From: Mycobacterium yunnanensis
GTDB taxonomy: Bacteria > Actinomycetota > Actinomycetes > Mycobacteriales > Mycobacteriaceae
Direction: 5' to 3'
Length of the DNA stretch: 64,000 nt
NCBI RefSeq assembly: GCF_025823185.1
Contig: NZ_JACKVK010000003.1
Location: 124,001-188,000 of the forward strand
This document shows, one piece after another, positions 44,466 to 52,439 of the stretch. A program made the translations under genes and the position numbers. The notes beneath the pieces are model-generated. The model saw nothing but the letters and a program-made list of their open reading frames with translations, did not search any database and had not been told where the DNA came from. How positions within the stretch are numbered: the stretch's first letter is position 1; every line of letters begins with the position of its first letter.

Positions 44466-45341
44466 ATGCAGTCGACGTTCCTCGGCCGCCCCGTGGCGGG
44501 CGATCGCGCCATGATCATGGCGATCGTCAACCGGACGCCGGATTCGTTCTACGACCGGGGTGCGAACTTCACCGACGAGGCCGCCAAGTCGGCCGTGCAC
44601 CGGGTCGTCGAGGAAGGCGCCGACGTGGTCGACGTCGGCGGTGTGAAGGCGGGCCCCGGGGATGCCGTCGACGCCGACGAGGAGATCGCGCGCGTCGTCC
44701 CGTTCATCGAGTGGCTGCGCGGGGCGTACCCGGACCAGCTAATCAGCGTCGACACGTGGCGCGCCACCGTCGCCAAGCAGGCGTGCGCGGCGGGCGCCGA
44801 CATCATCAACGACACGTGGGGCGGCTCCGATCCGGATCTCGCCGGCGTCGCCGCCGAGTTCGGGGCCGGGTTGGTGTGTTCGCATACCGGCGGCGCCGTC
44901 CCGCGGACACGACCGTTCCGGGTGAACTACGGATTGTCCGAACGAGGCGTGGTCGACGACGTCGTCGCGGAGGTCACCTCGGCCGCCGAGCGGGCGGTCG
45001 CGGCAGGCGTCGCGCGAGATGCGATCTTGATCGACCCCACGCATGACTTCGGTAAGAACACTCACCATGGCCTTAGTTTGTTGCGCCACGTAAAAGACCT
45101 TGTAAACACTGGATGGCCTGTCCTGATGGCCCTGAGCAACAAGGATTTCGTCGGGGAGACTCTGGGAGTGGGCTTGACCGAACGCCTCGAGGGAACTCTG
45201 GCCGCGACCGCGCTCGCCGCGCAGGCGGGTGCTGCCATGTTCCGGGTTCACGAGGTGGGGTCCACGCGACGCGTCCTGGAAATGGTCGCGTCGATCCAGG
45301 GCAAGCGTCCACCGACGCGGACCGTAAGGGGACTTGCATGA
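44466..45341 (+). CDS. folP2: Dihydropteroate synthase homologue FolP2
   Basis: A 291-residue TIM-barrel protein of the DHPS family: IMAIVNRTPDSFYDRGANFT, DVVDVGGVKAGPGDAVDADE, LISVDTWRATVAKQACAAGA and DPTHDFGKNTHHGLSLLRHV. Several canonical DHPS positions are altered (VGGVKAGPG in place of VGGESTRPG), in line with reports that mycobacterial FolP2 is not a working DHPS; its reaction is unknown. ATG 44466 has TAGCCT 7 nt upstream. The stop overlaps the gpgS start (ATGA), an unusual but conserved mycobacterial pairing with glucosylglycerate synthesis. Confidence 0.93.
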   Translation: MQSTFLGRPVAGDRAMIMAIVNRTPDSFYDRGANFTDEAAKSAVHRVVEEGADVVDVGGVKAGPGDAVDADEEIARVVPFIEWLRGAYPDQLISVDTWRATVAKQACAAGADIINDTWGGSDPDLAGVAAEFGAGLVCSHTGGAVPRTRPFRVNYGLSERGVVDDVVAEVTSAAERAVAAGVARDAILIDPTHDFGKNTHHGLSLLRHVKDLVNTGWPVLMALSNKDFVGETLGVGLTERLEGTLAATALAAQAGAAMFRVHEVGSTRRVLEMVASIQGKRPPTRTVRGLA

Positions 45342-46288
45342 GTCTGACACCTGAACTCGACGCCGTAGAGGCCATCGCAGACCACCGCTGGCTGTCGGAC
45401 CACACGTGGCGTCGGCCGCAGTGGACCGTTGCGGAGTTGGAGGCCGCCAAGGCAGGCCGGACCGTCTCCGTCGTGCTTCCCGCGCTCAACGAGGAAGAGA
45501 CCGTCGCCTCGGTGGTCGACACCATCACCCCGCTGCTCGGCGGGCTGGTCGACGAGATCGTGGTCCTGGACTCCGGCTCGACCGACGACACCGAGATCCG
45601 CGCGGTCGCCGCCGGCGCCAGGGTGGTCAGCCGTGAGGCGGCGCTCCCCGAGGTGGCGCCGCAGCCCGGCAAGGGGGAGGTGCTGTGGCGGTCGCTGGCG
45701 GCGACGACGGGTGACCTGGTGGTCTTCGTCGACTCCGACTTGATCGACCCGGACCCGATGTTCGTTCCCAAGCTGCTGGGCCCGCTGCTGACCGCCGACG
45801 GCGTGCACCTGGTCAAGGGCTTCTACCGTCGGCCGCTCAAGGTCAGCGGCAGCGAGGACGCCAACGGTGGCGGCCGGGTCACGGAGCTCGTCGCGCGACC
45901 CCTCCTCGCCGCGCTGCGCCCCGAGCTGACGTGCCTGCTTCAGCCGCTGGGTGGCGAGTATGCGGGCACCCGTGAACTGTTGACGGCGCTGCCGTTCGCA
46001 CCGGCCTATGGCGTCGAGATCGGGTTGCTGATCGACACCTATGACCGGTTGGGCTTGGATGCCATCGCCCAGGTGAACCTCGGCGTTCGCACCCACCGCA
46101 ACCGTCCGCTGACCGAGCTGGCCGCGATGAGCCGGCAGGTCATCGCGACGCTGCTGTCCCGGTGCGGGGTGCCCGACTCCGGGGTGGGGCTGACCCAGTT
46201 CTTCGCCGACGGCGAGGACTACACCGCCCGCACCTCGACGGTGTCGCTGGCCGACCGCCCGCCGATGGCGACCCTGCGTCCGCGCTAA
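45338..46288 (+). CDS. gpgS: Glucosyl-3-phosphoglycerate synthase
   Basis: A 316-residue GT81 glycosyltransferase. It transfers glucose from UDP-glucose to 3-phosphoglycerate, the first step towards glucosylglycerate and the polymethylated methylglucose lipopolysaccharides that regulate fatty-acid synthesis. The GT-A core shows VSVVLPALNEEETVASVVDT, IVVLDSGSTDDTEI, the metal-binding VFVDSDLIDPDP and the acceptor-site GFYRRPLKVSG; LQPLGGEYAGTRELL and YGVEIGLLIDTY follow. ATG 45338 overlaps the folP2 TGA, behind AAGGGG, so the genes are translationally coupled. Matches Rv1208 in length and place. Confidence 0.96.
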   Translation: MSLTPELDAVEAIADHRWLSDHTWRRPQWTVAELEAAKAGRTVSVVLPALNEEETVASVVDTITPLLGGLVDEIVVLDSGSTDDTEIRAVAAGARVVSREAALPEVAPQPGKGEVLWRSLAATTGDLVVFVDSDLIDPDPMFVPKLLGPLLTADGVHLVKGFYRRPLKVSGSEDANGGGRVTELVARPLLAALRPELTCLLQPLGGEYAGTRELLTALPFAPAYGVEIGLLIDTYDRLGLDAIAQVNLGVRTHRNRPLTELAAMSRQVIATLLSRCGVPDSGVGLTQFFADGEDYTARTSTVSLADRPPMATLRPR

Positions 46289-46339
46289 GCCTGCGGGCCG
46301 TCACGGCACGTGTCGTAGCGGTCAGGCAGTATCGACGTC

Positions 46340-46714
46340 GTGACGTTGATCCTCCTGTACCTGGTGGTCCTCATCCTGGTCGCCGTCGTGCTGTTCGGCG
46401 TCGGCAGCGTGCTCTTCGGGCGCGGGGAACGGTTGCCACCGCTGCCCCGCGCGACCACCGCCACCATGCTGCCTGCCTCGGAGATCACCGGCGCCGACGT
46501 CGAGGCGCTGAAATTTAGTCAGACGCTTCGCGGCTACAAGGTCGCCGAGGTGGACTGGGCGCTCGACCGGCTCGGCCAGGAAGTCGACCAGCTGCGCGGT
46601 CAGGTTGCGGCGCTTCGTGCCGCCTACGGGGTCGACGACTTCGCTCCGGGGCCGGGTGAGGACCTCCTCGTCGAGGAGCGCGCGGTGGCGGCCGACGCGC
46701 GCGACGAACGATGA
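46340..46714 (+). CDS. Small membrane protein with DivIVA-like helix
   Basis: A 124-residue protein with one N-terminal membrane helix (LILLYLVVLILVAVVLFGVG) and a cytosolic part whose LKFSQTLRGYKVAEVDWALD segment is the DivIVA/Wag31 N-terminal motif (F..RGY...EVD..L), followed by a coiled-coil stretch (RLGQEVDQLRGQVAALRAAY). It may sense membrane curvature or bind polar growth proteins, by analogy. Rv1209 holds this place. GTG 46340 starts 51 bp after gpgS; its end overlaps the tagA ATG by four bases. Confidence 0.82.
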   Translation: MTLILLYLVVLILVAVVLFGVGSVLFGRGERLPPLPRATTATMLPASEITGADVEALKFSQTLRGYKVAEVDWALDRLGQEVDQLRGQVAALRAAYGVDDFAPGPGEDLLVEERAVAADARDER

Positions 46715-47328
46715 GCGACGTCGTCGGCCACGACGGCCGAATCCGTTGTGGCTGGGCCGATTTCACGGGGGAGCGCTGGGCAACCGACGATTCGGTGCTC
46801 TACCGCGAGTACCACGACACCGAGTGGGGTCAAGCGCTGCGCGGGGGCCGCGAACTGTTCGAGCGGTTGACGCTGGAGGCCTTTCAGAGCGGTCTGTCGT
46901 GGCTCATCATCCTGCGCAAGCGGGAGGCGTTTCGGCGGTCGTTTCGGCGCTTCGAGGCCGAGAAGGTGGCCCGGTTCGGCGACCGGGACGTCGAGCGGTT
47001 GATGGCCGACGCGGGGATCGTGCGCAACCGCGCCAAGATCGAGGCGACCATTGCCAACGCGCGAGCCGTCGCCGACCTCGACGTCGGGCTCGACGAGTTG
47101 CTGTGGTCGTTCGCCCCGCCGCCGCGGCCACGCCCGACCGCCATGTCCGAGGTGCCCGCCGTCACGCCCGAGTCCAAGGCGATGGCCAAGGAACTCAAGC
47201 GGCGCGGCTTCAAGTTCGTCGGTCCGACGACCGCATATGCCCTGATGCAGGCGACCGGAATGGTCGACGACCACCTGGCGACCTGCTGGGTGGAAACCGC
47301 CGCGGGAAGCGACCAACTCGGCGCCTAA
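46711..47328 (+). CDS. tagA: DNA-3-methyladenine glycosylase I
   Basis: A 205-residue base-excision repair enzyme that removes 3-methyladenine from DNA. The family signature is complete: RCGWADFTGERWATDDSVLY, YHDTEWGQ, FERLTLEAFQSGLSWLIILR, and the helix-hairpin-helix-like RRGFKFVGPTTAYALMQATG. The zinc-binding residues of the TagI family (an N-terminal Cys and C-terminal His/Cys: RCGW, DDHLATCW) are present. ATG 46711 overlaps the upstream stop (ATGA). Matches Rv1210. Confidence 0.95.
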   Translation: MSDVVGHDGRIRCGWADFTGERWATDDSVLYREYHDTEWGQALRGGRELFERLTLEAFQSGLSWLIILRKREAFRRSFRRFEAEKVARFGDRDVERLMADAGIVRNRAKIEATIANARAVADLDVGLDELLWSFAPPPRPRPTAMSEVPAVTPESKAMAKELKRRGFKFVGPTTAYALMQATGMVDDHLATCWVETAAGSDQLGA

Positions 47329-47472
47329 CCCGGGTCTTTGCACACTGACTGGCCTGGATAGGGAACAATGGTCGAAAGATCAGTTCAGTGCCGAGTGCTG
47401 TCGCCGAGTGGGCAGTCTCGGCCCCGACCCGTTTCGCGCACGCGGAACGGAGCACGCGGAAGGGAGCACTCG

Positions 47473-47640
47473 ATGGCGGCGATGAAGCCCCGGACCGGCG
47501 ACGGTCCTCTGGAAGCAACCAAGGAGGGGCGGGGCATCGTGATGCGAGTACCACTGGAGGGTGGTGGGCGCCTCGTCGTCGAACTGACTCCCGATGAAGC
47601 CGCCGCGCTCGGCGACGAACTGAAGAACGTCACCGCGTAA
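47473..47640 (+). CDS. DUF3117 protein
   Basis: A 55-residue protein with the near-invariant actinobacterial DUF3117 sequence: MAAMKPRTGDGPLEATKEGR, then GIVMRVPLEGGGRLVVELTP and DEAAALGDELKNVTA. Function is unknown. ATG 47473 has GGAAGGGAG at ideal distance. The frame is open upstream to ATG 47368 through a compositionally different stretch, so the longer form is unlikely. Upstream 144 bp separates it from tagA and probably holds its promoter. Convergent with glgM (18 bp). Confidence 0.92.
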   Translation: MAAMKPRTGDGPLEATKEGRGIVMRVPLEGGGRLVVELTPDEAAALGDELKNVTA

Positions 47641-47658
47641 TCGCCGTCGGGTGCTCCG

Positions 47659-48828
47659 CTAGCCGGAGACCTTCCGATAGATCTCGAGCGTCTGCTCGGC
47701 GATGCGCTCCCAGGAGAACTCGTCGATGCAACGCTGACGGCCGGTGCGTCCGAATCGGGCGGCACGGTCGGGGTCGGCGACCAACGAGTTGACCGCGTCG
47801 GCGAGGCGGGCCTCGAAGCCCGTGGCGTCCGACGCGTCGTAGTGGACCAGCAGACCGGTCTCACCGTCGTCGACGACCTCGGGAATGCCGCCGACGTCGG
47901 AGGCGACGACGGCCGTCGAGCATGCCATCGCCTCGAGGTTGACGATGCCCAGTGGCTCGTAGACTGACGGGCACACGAAGACCGTTGCCGCGGACAATAT
48001 TTCGCGGATCTGGTCGGTGGGCAGCATGTCCTGGACCCAGAAGATGCCGTCGCGTGACGCCGCCAGCTCCTCGACCGCACCCCCTACCTCCGCGGCAATC
48101 TCCGGGGTGTCCGGGGCGCCCGCACACAACACCAGCTGCACCTCGGGGGCGAAGTGGTGTGCCGCGGCGACCAGGTGCGCGACACCCTTCTGTCGCGTGA
48201 TGCGCCCGACGAACGCCACGATGGGCCGCGCCGGGTCGACTCCGATGCGGGCGAGCGTGCCTGCTGCTCCCTCGGTGTCGGGGTACCACTTCTCGGTGTC
48301 GATGCCGTTGCGCACCACGTGGACGCGGTCGGGGTCCAGCGCCGGGTAGGTGGCCAGCACGTCCTTGCGCATGCCCGAGCTGACCGCGATGACCGCAGCG
48401 GCGGCCTCGACCGCGGTGCGTTCCACCCACGACGAGACCTGGTAGCCGCCACCGAGTTGTTCGGCCTTCCACGGCCGCATCGGCTCCAGCGAGTGCGCCG
48501 TCAAGACGTGTGGGATGCCGTACAACAACGCGGCGAGATGACCGGCCAGCCCGGCATACCAGGTGTGCGAGTGCGCAACGGTCGCCCCTGAGGCGGCGTT
48601 GACCATCACCAGGTCGGCGGACAGCGTCGTCAAGGCGGCGTTGGCGCCGTCGAGTGCCGGGTCTGGCGCGGCGACGTGAACGTCGGGCTCGCCGGGCCGC
48701 GGCGCACCCATGCAATGCACGTCCACGTCGCACATCTTCTTGAGCTGGGCAACCAATTCCGTGACGTGCACCCCCGCGCCGCCGTAGACCTCCGGTGGAT
48801 ACTCCCGCGTCATCATCGCCACTCGCAT
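47659..48828 (-). CDS. glgM: Alpha-maltose-1-phosphate synthase GlgM
   Basis: A 389-residue GT4 glycosyltransferase. In mycobacteria this glgA-like enzyme (Rv1212c) joins ADP-glucose to glucose-1-phosphate to form alpha-maltose-1-phosphate, the donor for GlgE in alpha-glucan and capsule synthesis. Motifs: REYPPEVYGGAGVHVTELVA for nucleotide-sugar glycine loop, HSHTWYAGLAG, VVRNGIDTEKWYPD, VGRITRQKGVAHLV and the retaining-GT EX7E segment VYEPLGIVNLEAMACSTAVV. ATG 48828 follows TACCGT with 7 nt, so it is probably leaderless. Divergent from glgC, which supplies its ADP-glucose; 145 bp lie between the starts. Confidence 0.95.
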   Translation of the reverse strand: MRVAMMTREYPPEVYGGAGVHVTELVAQLKKMCDVDVHCMGAPRPGEPDVHVAAPDPALDGANAALTTLSADLVMVNAASGATVAHSHTWYAGLAGHLAALLYGIPHVLTAHSLEPMRPWKAEQLGGGYQVSSWVERTAVEAAAAVIAVSSGMRKDVLATYPALDPDRVHVVRNGIDTEKWYPDTEGAAGTLARIGVDPARPIVAFVGRITRQKGVAHLVAAAHHFAPEVQLVLCAGAPDTPEIAAEVGGAVEELAASRDGIFWVQDMLPTDQIREILSAATVFVCPSVYEPLGIVNLEAMACSTAVVASDVGGIPEVVDDGETGLLVHYDASDATGFEARLADAVNSLVADPDRAARFGRTGRQRCIDEFSWERIAEQTLEIYRKVSG

Positions 48829-48973
48829 GTGGACGACGGTAGTTCACCGTCACCGAGCCGTGAGCGACTCGGACCCAATTGTCTTGACCGACAGCCCGAC
48901 AGCACTTTGGTCAATCGTGTCGGAATAGCGTGAATGGCTAGCCGCGACCCCTAAGGGCCGATAGGTTTGACGC
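48829..48973. promoter_or_regulatory. glgM-glgC divergent promoter region
   Basis: The glgM -10 is TACCGT (complement of 48836-48841), 7 nt from its ATG; the glgC -10 is TAGGTT (48962-48967), 6 nt from its ATG. Between them TTGACC (48884-48889) and GGTCAA (48909-48914) form a spaced inverted repeat that could be a regulator site or opposing -35 elements. Confidence 0.45.
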
Positions 48974-50188
48974 ATGAGGGAACTGCCAACCGTTTTGGGC
49001 ATCGTCCTGGCAGGCGGCGAAGGCAAGCGGTTGTACCCGCTGACCGCGGATCGGGCCAAGCCCGCGGTTCCCTTCGGCGGCGCCTACCGGCTCATCGACT
49101 TCGTCCTGTCGAACCTGGTCAACGCCCGCTACTTGAAGATTTGCGTTCTGACGCAATACAAGTCTCATTCGCTGGACCGCCACATTTCGCAGAACTGGCG
49201 GTTATCGGGGCTTGCCGGGGAGTACATCACCCCCGTTCCCGCGCAGCAGCGCCTCGGCCCGCGCTGGTACACCGGCTCCGGTGACGCGATCCTCCAGTCG
49301 CTCAACCTCATCTACGACGAGGACCCCGACTACGTCGTCGTCTTCGGCGCCGACCACATCTATCGCATGGACCCCGAGCAGATGCTGCAGTTCCACATCG
49401 AGAGTGGAGCGGGCGCGACGGTCGCGGGCATCAGGGTGCCGCGCTCCGAGGCAACGGCATTCGGGTGCATCGACGCCGACGAATCCGGAATGATCCGCGC
49501 GTTCGTCGAGAAGCCGGCCGACCCACCCGGTACGCCCGACGATCCCGAGCAGACGTATGCGTCGATGGGCAATTACATCTTCACCACGAAGGTCCTCGTC
49601 GACGCGATCCGCGCGGACGCCGACGACGACGACTCCGACCACGACATGGGCGGCGACATCATCCCGCGTCTGGTCGCCGACGGCATGGCCGCGGTCTACG
49701 ACTTCAACGACAACGAAGTGCCCGGGTCGACCGAGCGCGATCACGGGTACTGGCGTGACGTCGGGACGTTGGACGCCTTCTACGACGCGCACATGGACCT
49801 GGTGTCGGTGCACCCCATCTTCAATCTGTACAACCGTCGCTGGCCGATCCGGGGGGAACCGGAGAACCTCGCTCCCGCCAAGTTCGTCAACGGCGGCTCG
49901 GCGCAGGAGTCGGTCGTCGGGGCGGGCAGCATCGTCTCAGCCGCCTCGGTGCGCAACTCGGTGCTGTCGTCGAACGTCGTGATCAACGACGGGGCGATCG
50001 TGGAGGGCAGCGTGATCATGCCGGGCGTCCGCATCGGGCGTGGTGCGGTGGTTCGCCACGCGATCCTCGACAAGAACGTCGTGGTCGGGCCGGGGGAGCA
50101 CGTCGGGGTGGACCTCGAGCGCGATCGGGAACGGTTTGCGATCAGTGCCGGCGGCGTCGTCGCTGTCGGCAAGGGCATCTGGATCTAG
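48974..50188 (+). CDS. glgC: Glucose-1-phosphate adenylyltransferase
   Basis: A 404-residue ADP-glucose pyrophosphorylase, which makes ADP-glucose from ATP and glucose-1-phosphate. The N-terminal nucleotidyltransferase domain has [20 protein letters not shown] then [28 protein letters not shown] GTGDAVYQN equivalent, and [10 protein letters not shown]; the C-terminal left-handed beta-helix has repeats such as [20 protein letters not shown] and [23 protein letters not shown] 48974 is leaderless-type (TAGGTT, 6 nt). The stop codon is part of a CTAG shared with a convergent small gene. Confidence 0.96.
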   Translation: MRELPTVLGIVLAGGEGKRLYPLTADRAKPAVPFGGAYRLIDFVLSNLVNARYLKICVLTQYKSHSLDRHISQNWRLSGLAGEYITPVPAQQRLGPRWYTGSGDAILQSLNLIYDEDPDYVVVFGADHIYRMDPEQMLQFHIESGAGATVAGIRVPRSEATAFGCIDADESGMIRAFVEKPADPPGTPDDPEQTYASMGNYIFTTKVLVDAIRADADDDDSDHDMGGDIIPRLVADGMAAVYDFNDNEVPGSTERDHGYWRDVGTLDAFYDAHMDLVSVHPIFNLYNRRWPIRGEPENLAPAKFVNGGSAQESVVGAGSIVSAASVRNSVLSSNVVINDGAIVEGSVIMPGVRIGRGAVVRHAILDKNVVVGPGEHVGVDLERDRERFAISAGGVVAVGKGIWI

Positions 50189-50361
50189 CGCTGGTAGCGG
50201 CCCGGCCGATCGTGGCGGGGCACCTTCGGCGTGTTGGTGACGGTCTTTCCCTTGCCGGCGACGGTCGACAGCGATCGGCGGCAGCGCGGACAGATCGGTT
50301 TGCCCGCGATGTCCACCGTCCACGGCTTGCCGCTACCGACGCAGGTCTTGTCTACCGTCAC
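50185..50361 (-). CDS. Small basic zinc-ribbon-like protein
   Basis: A 58-residue protein not obvious at usual length cut-offs. From GTG 50361 it reads [20 protein letters not shown], then [20 protein letters not shown] and a basic tail ending [10 protein letters not shown]. One upstream Cys plus the CPRC pair suggests a degenerate zinc ribbon. Support comes from a -10-like CATACT 6 nt before the GTG, as in other leaderless genes here, codon use with high third-position GC, and a tail-to-tail CTAG shared with glgC. Function unknown. Confidence 0.65.
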   Translation of the reverse strand: MTVDKTCVGSGKPWTVDIAGKPICPRCRRSLSTVAGKGKTVTNTPKVPRHDRPGRYQR

Positions 50362-50381
50362 CCGATCAGTATGAGGCGTCC

Positions 50382-51720
50382 TCAGGCGGCGTCAGGCCAC
50401 GCGAGGTGGTCGGCGAAGGCGATCTCGACGTCACTGGGGCGTCGGCGTGGGCCGGGTAAGGGTGGCGCCGTCGAGTGGTGGCGGGCGCCGGTGGGGGTGG
50501 TGACGTCGCTGCGGTGGGTGCCGTCCCGGTCGCGGTGGTTCGAGATGCGCCAGCCGGGGGCTTGCTTGGCGTAGTTGCACGCCGCGCACGTGCCTCGACC
50601 GTTGAGCGCGGTGGTCGCACCGCCGGCGGCGTGGTCGACCGAGTGGTCGGTGTGCCGGATGGGGGCGTCGCAGTAGGGGGTGCGGCAGGTGTCGTCGCGG
50701 ACGGCGATGAACCGGGCCAATCCCTTCGGGAACGCCCGGGCGCGGGATTCCATCGCGATCAACGCACCGGAGTCGGGGTGGCGGTAGAGCCGGCGCAGCG
50801 TGGCCGTGGATCGGTCGTCGGTGGCGGCGCGGTCGACGAGTTGGCAGGCGATGGCGGCGGGGATGGGTCCGTACCCGGGCACCCGGGCCGGTGTGGTGTC
50901 CCCGCCCAGGAGGGTGTCGTCGGTGATGACGACCTCGACCGCGATGGGCACGGGAACCTCGGCGGGTCTTCCGGTGACGCGTTCGACGAGGGTGTCGGCC
51001 ATGACCTGACCCCGGGAGCGTCCGTCACCACACGTGTCGGGCGGGTCTTCCGGTGACGCGTTCGACGAGGGTGTCGGCCATGACCTGACCCCGGGAGCGT
51101 CCGTCACCACACGTGTCGGCTTCCCGCCGCAGGGTGGCGTAGACCGCGACGCCCTGGGTCATGGGCAGCAGCGCCGTCACGTAGGTCATCGCATCCGGGG
51201 CGGGGCGGACCCAGACCGAGCGTTCGGTGTCGGCGCGCACGGCCCGGTCCACGACGGCGTGCGGGTCGAGTTCGTAGGCGATGGCCTTGGCGTCGGCGGT
51301 GATCCGCTGATCACCCTTGCCGTCCAAACGCTCCAGATCCGCGCACATCCGGGCGTCGAGGATCTTGCGGTCGGTGACGTCGAGGCAGGCGGATTCTCGG
51401 ACGATGAGGGTGGCCCGCCATTCCGAGAGCGCCCCGGCGCGCAACGCGGTCAGGGTGTGGGGCATTTCGTGGACCAGAGCGCGGGCGAATCCGAGGTGGC
51501 GGCCTCCTTGGTTGGGGGAGTCGCGGCGGGCCAGGGCGATCTCGCTGCCCAATCCCTTGCCGCGTTTCGCGGTGGGGATTCCGGCGGCGGCTTCCCGAGC
51601 CCGACGGGCTTGGTCCAGGGTGGCGGTGAGGACGGCCTGCTCGGCGGCGGCCGCGGACTTGGCGCGCTCGAGTGCGGCGATGCGGTCGACCAGCCCCGCC
51701 TCGTCCACCGTATCGAACAT
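50382..51720 (-). pseudogene. DUF222/HNH (13E12-type) protein, frameshifted by a tandem duplication
   Basis: The N-terminal part (from ATG 51720 to a stop at 51025-51027) is a DUF222 domain: MFDTVDEAGLVDRIAALERA, ARRAREAAAGIPTAKRGKGL, ALVHEMPHTLTALRAGALSE. The C-terminal part continues in another frame from within the duplication and carries an HNH nuclease motif (TCRTPYCDAPIRHTDHSVDH, then NGRGTCAACNYAK). The two are joined in other members of the family; here a 79-bp direct duplication (50961-51118) shifts the frame. TACAGT 7 nt before ATG 51720 suggests a leaderless start, and a perfect LexA box covers it. Related 13E12 genes in M. tuberculosis are SOS-induced. The truncated product would lack the nuclease domain. 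Confidence 0.85.
50961..51118. repeat. Perfect 79-bp tandem duplication
   Basis: The 79 bases from 50961 to 51039 recur without a change at 51040-51118. As 79 is not a multiple of three, the second copy shifts the reading frame of the DUF222/HNH gene. Exact identity points to a recent event, and loss of one copy would restore the gene. Confidence 0.95.
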
Positions 51721-51728
51721 GTGTTCGA
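51713..51728. promoter_or_regulatory. LexA (SOS) box over the DUF222 gene start
   Basis: TCGAACATGTGTTCGA is a perfect match to the mycobacterial/Gram-positive LexA consensus TCGAAC-N4-GTTCGA and covers the start codon (51720) and the 5' end of the presumed leaderless mRNA. DNA-damage control of 13E12-family genes is established in M. tuberculosis. Confidence 0.85.
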
Positions 51729-51756
51729 CTGTACCGCGGCCCACCGACACGGGTCG

Positions 51757-52431
51757 TCACCACACGCCCGGCACCAACCGGAAGCGCACCCGCCGCACGT
51801 AATCGTCGTATCCGACCAATTCGTCGCGAAGCATCTTCTCCTCGTCACCGATCCTGACGGCGAGCGCGAGGCACCCGGGAAACACCAGGGCCAGGCCCCA
51901 GTACGAGTCGAGCGCCAGCGGAGCGCCGACCATCATCACCAGCGCGCCGAGGTACATCGGGTGGCGCACCAGACCGTAGAGACCGGTGGAGACCAACGGC
52001 TGATCGGCCTCGACGGTGATCGTCGCCGCGGCGTAGCCATTCTGGATGACGACGCACTGCGCGAGCAGCAAGCCGGCGCCCACCAGCACGTCGCCGAGGA
52101 CGACGACGGGAACGGGCACCGACGACCAGCCAAAGCGGTGGTCGAGTGCACTCACCACCACTTGCGCCAGCACCGCGAGGACCGTCGCCACCATCACGAC
52201 CCTTTGCACGGGCCGTGTCTCGGCGGTCGGACCACCCTTCATGCGGCGCTGCAACGCCGCCGGGTGCTTCACCGCGAGGTAGAGACTAGGCAGCAGCGTC
52301 GCCGCGACGAACACGACGAGGTACACCCAGGCCTGCCAGTAGTCCAACGTCCCGGCCGGCAGGAACAGAGCCAGGCCGAAGAACACGACGCTGAAGAGGA
52401 ACGACGCGAGCAGCTGCACGGCAAGTTTCAC
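51757..52431 (-). CDS. Isoprenylcysteine carboxyl methyltransferase-like membrane protein
   Basis: A 224-residue membrane protein, the same length as I recall for Rv1216c, which precedes the efflux genes in M. tuberculosis. Five or so helices (ASFLFSVVFFGLALFLPAG, AWVYLVVFVAATLLPSLYLA, VVVLGDVLVGAGLLLAQCVV) and the C-terminal SAM-binding signature of the ICMT/PEMT superfamily are clear: GLYGLVRHPMYLGAL, then GDEEKMLRDELVGYDDYVRR. The methyl acceptor is unknown; mycobacteria lack the CAAX pathway, so a lipid is likelier. GTG 52431 has GAGGG overlapping the stop of the upstream permease gene, so it belongs to that operon. Confidence 0.82.
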   Translation of the reverse strand: MKLAVQLLASFLFSVVFFGLALFLPAGTLDYWQAWVYLVVFVAATLLPSLYLAVKHPAALQRRMKGGPTAETRPVQRVVMVATVLAVLAQVVVSALDHRFGWSSVPVPVVVLGDVLVGAGLLLAQCVVIQNGYAAATITVEADQPLVSTGLYGLVRHPMYLGALVMMVGAPLALDSYWGLALVFPGCLALAVRIGDEEKMLRDELVGYDDYVRRVRFRLVPGVW

Positions 52432-52439
52432 GATGACCC

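Noticed and set aside
50382..51110. The C-terminal HNH part as a free-standing gene starting inside the duplication
   Set aside because: Its first residues are an out-of-frame reading of the duplicated DNA; the simplest view is one broken gene.
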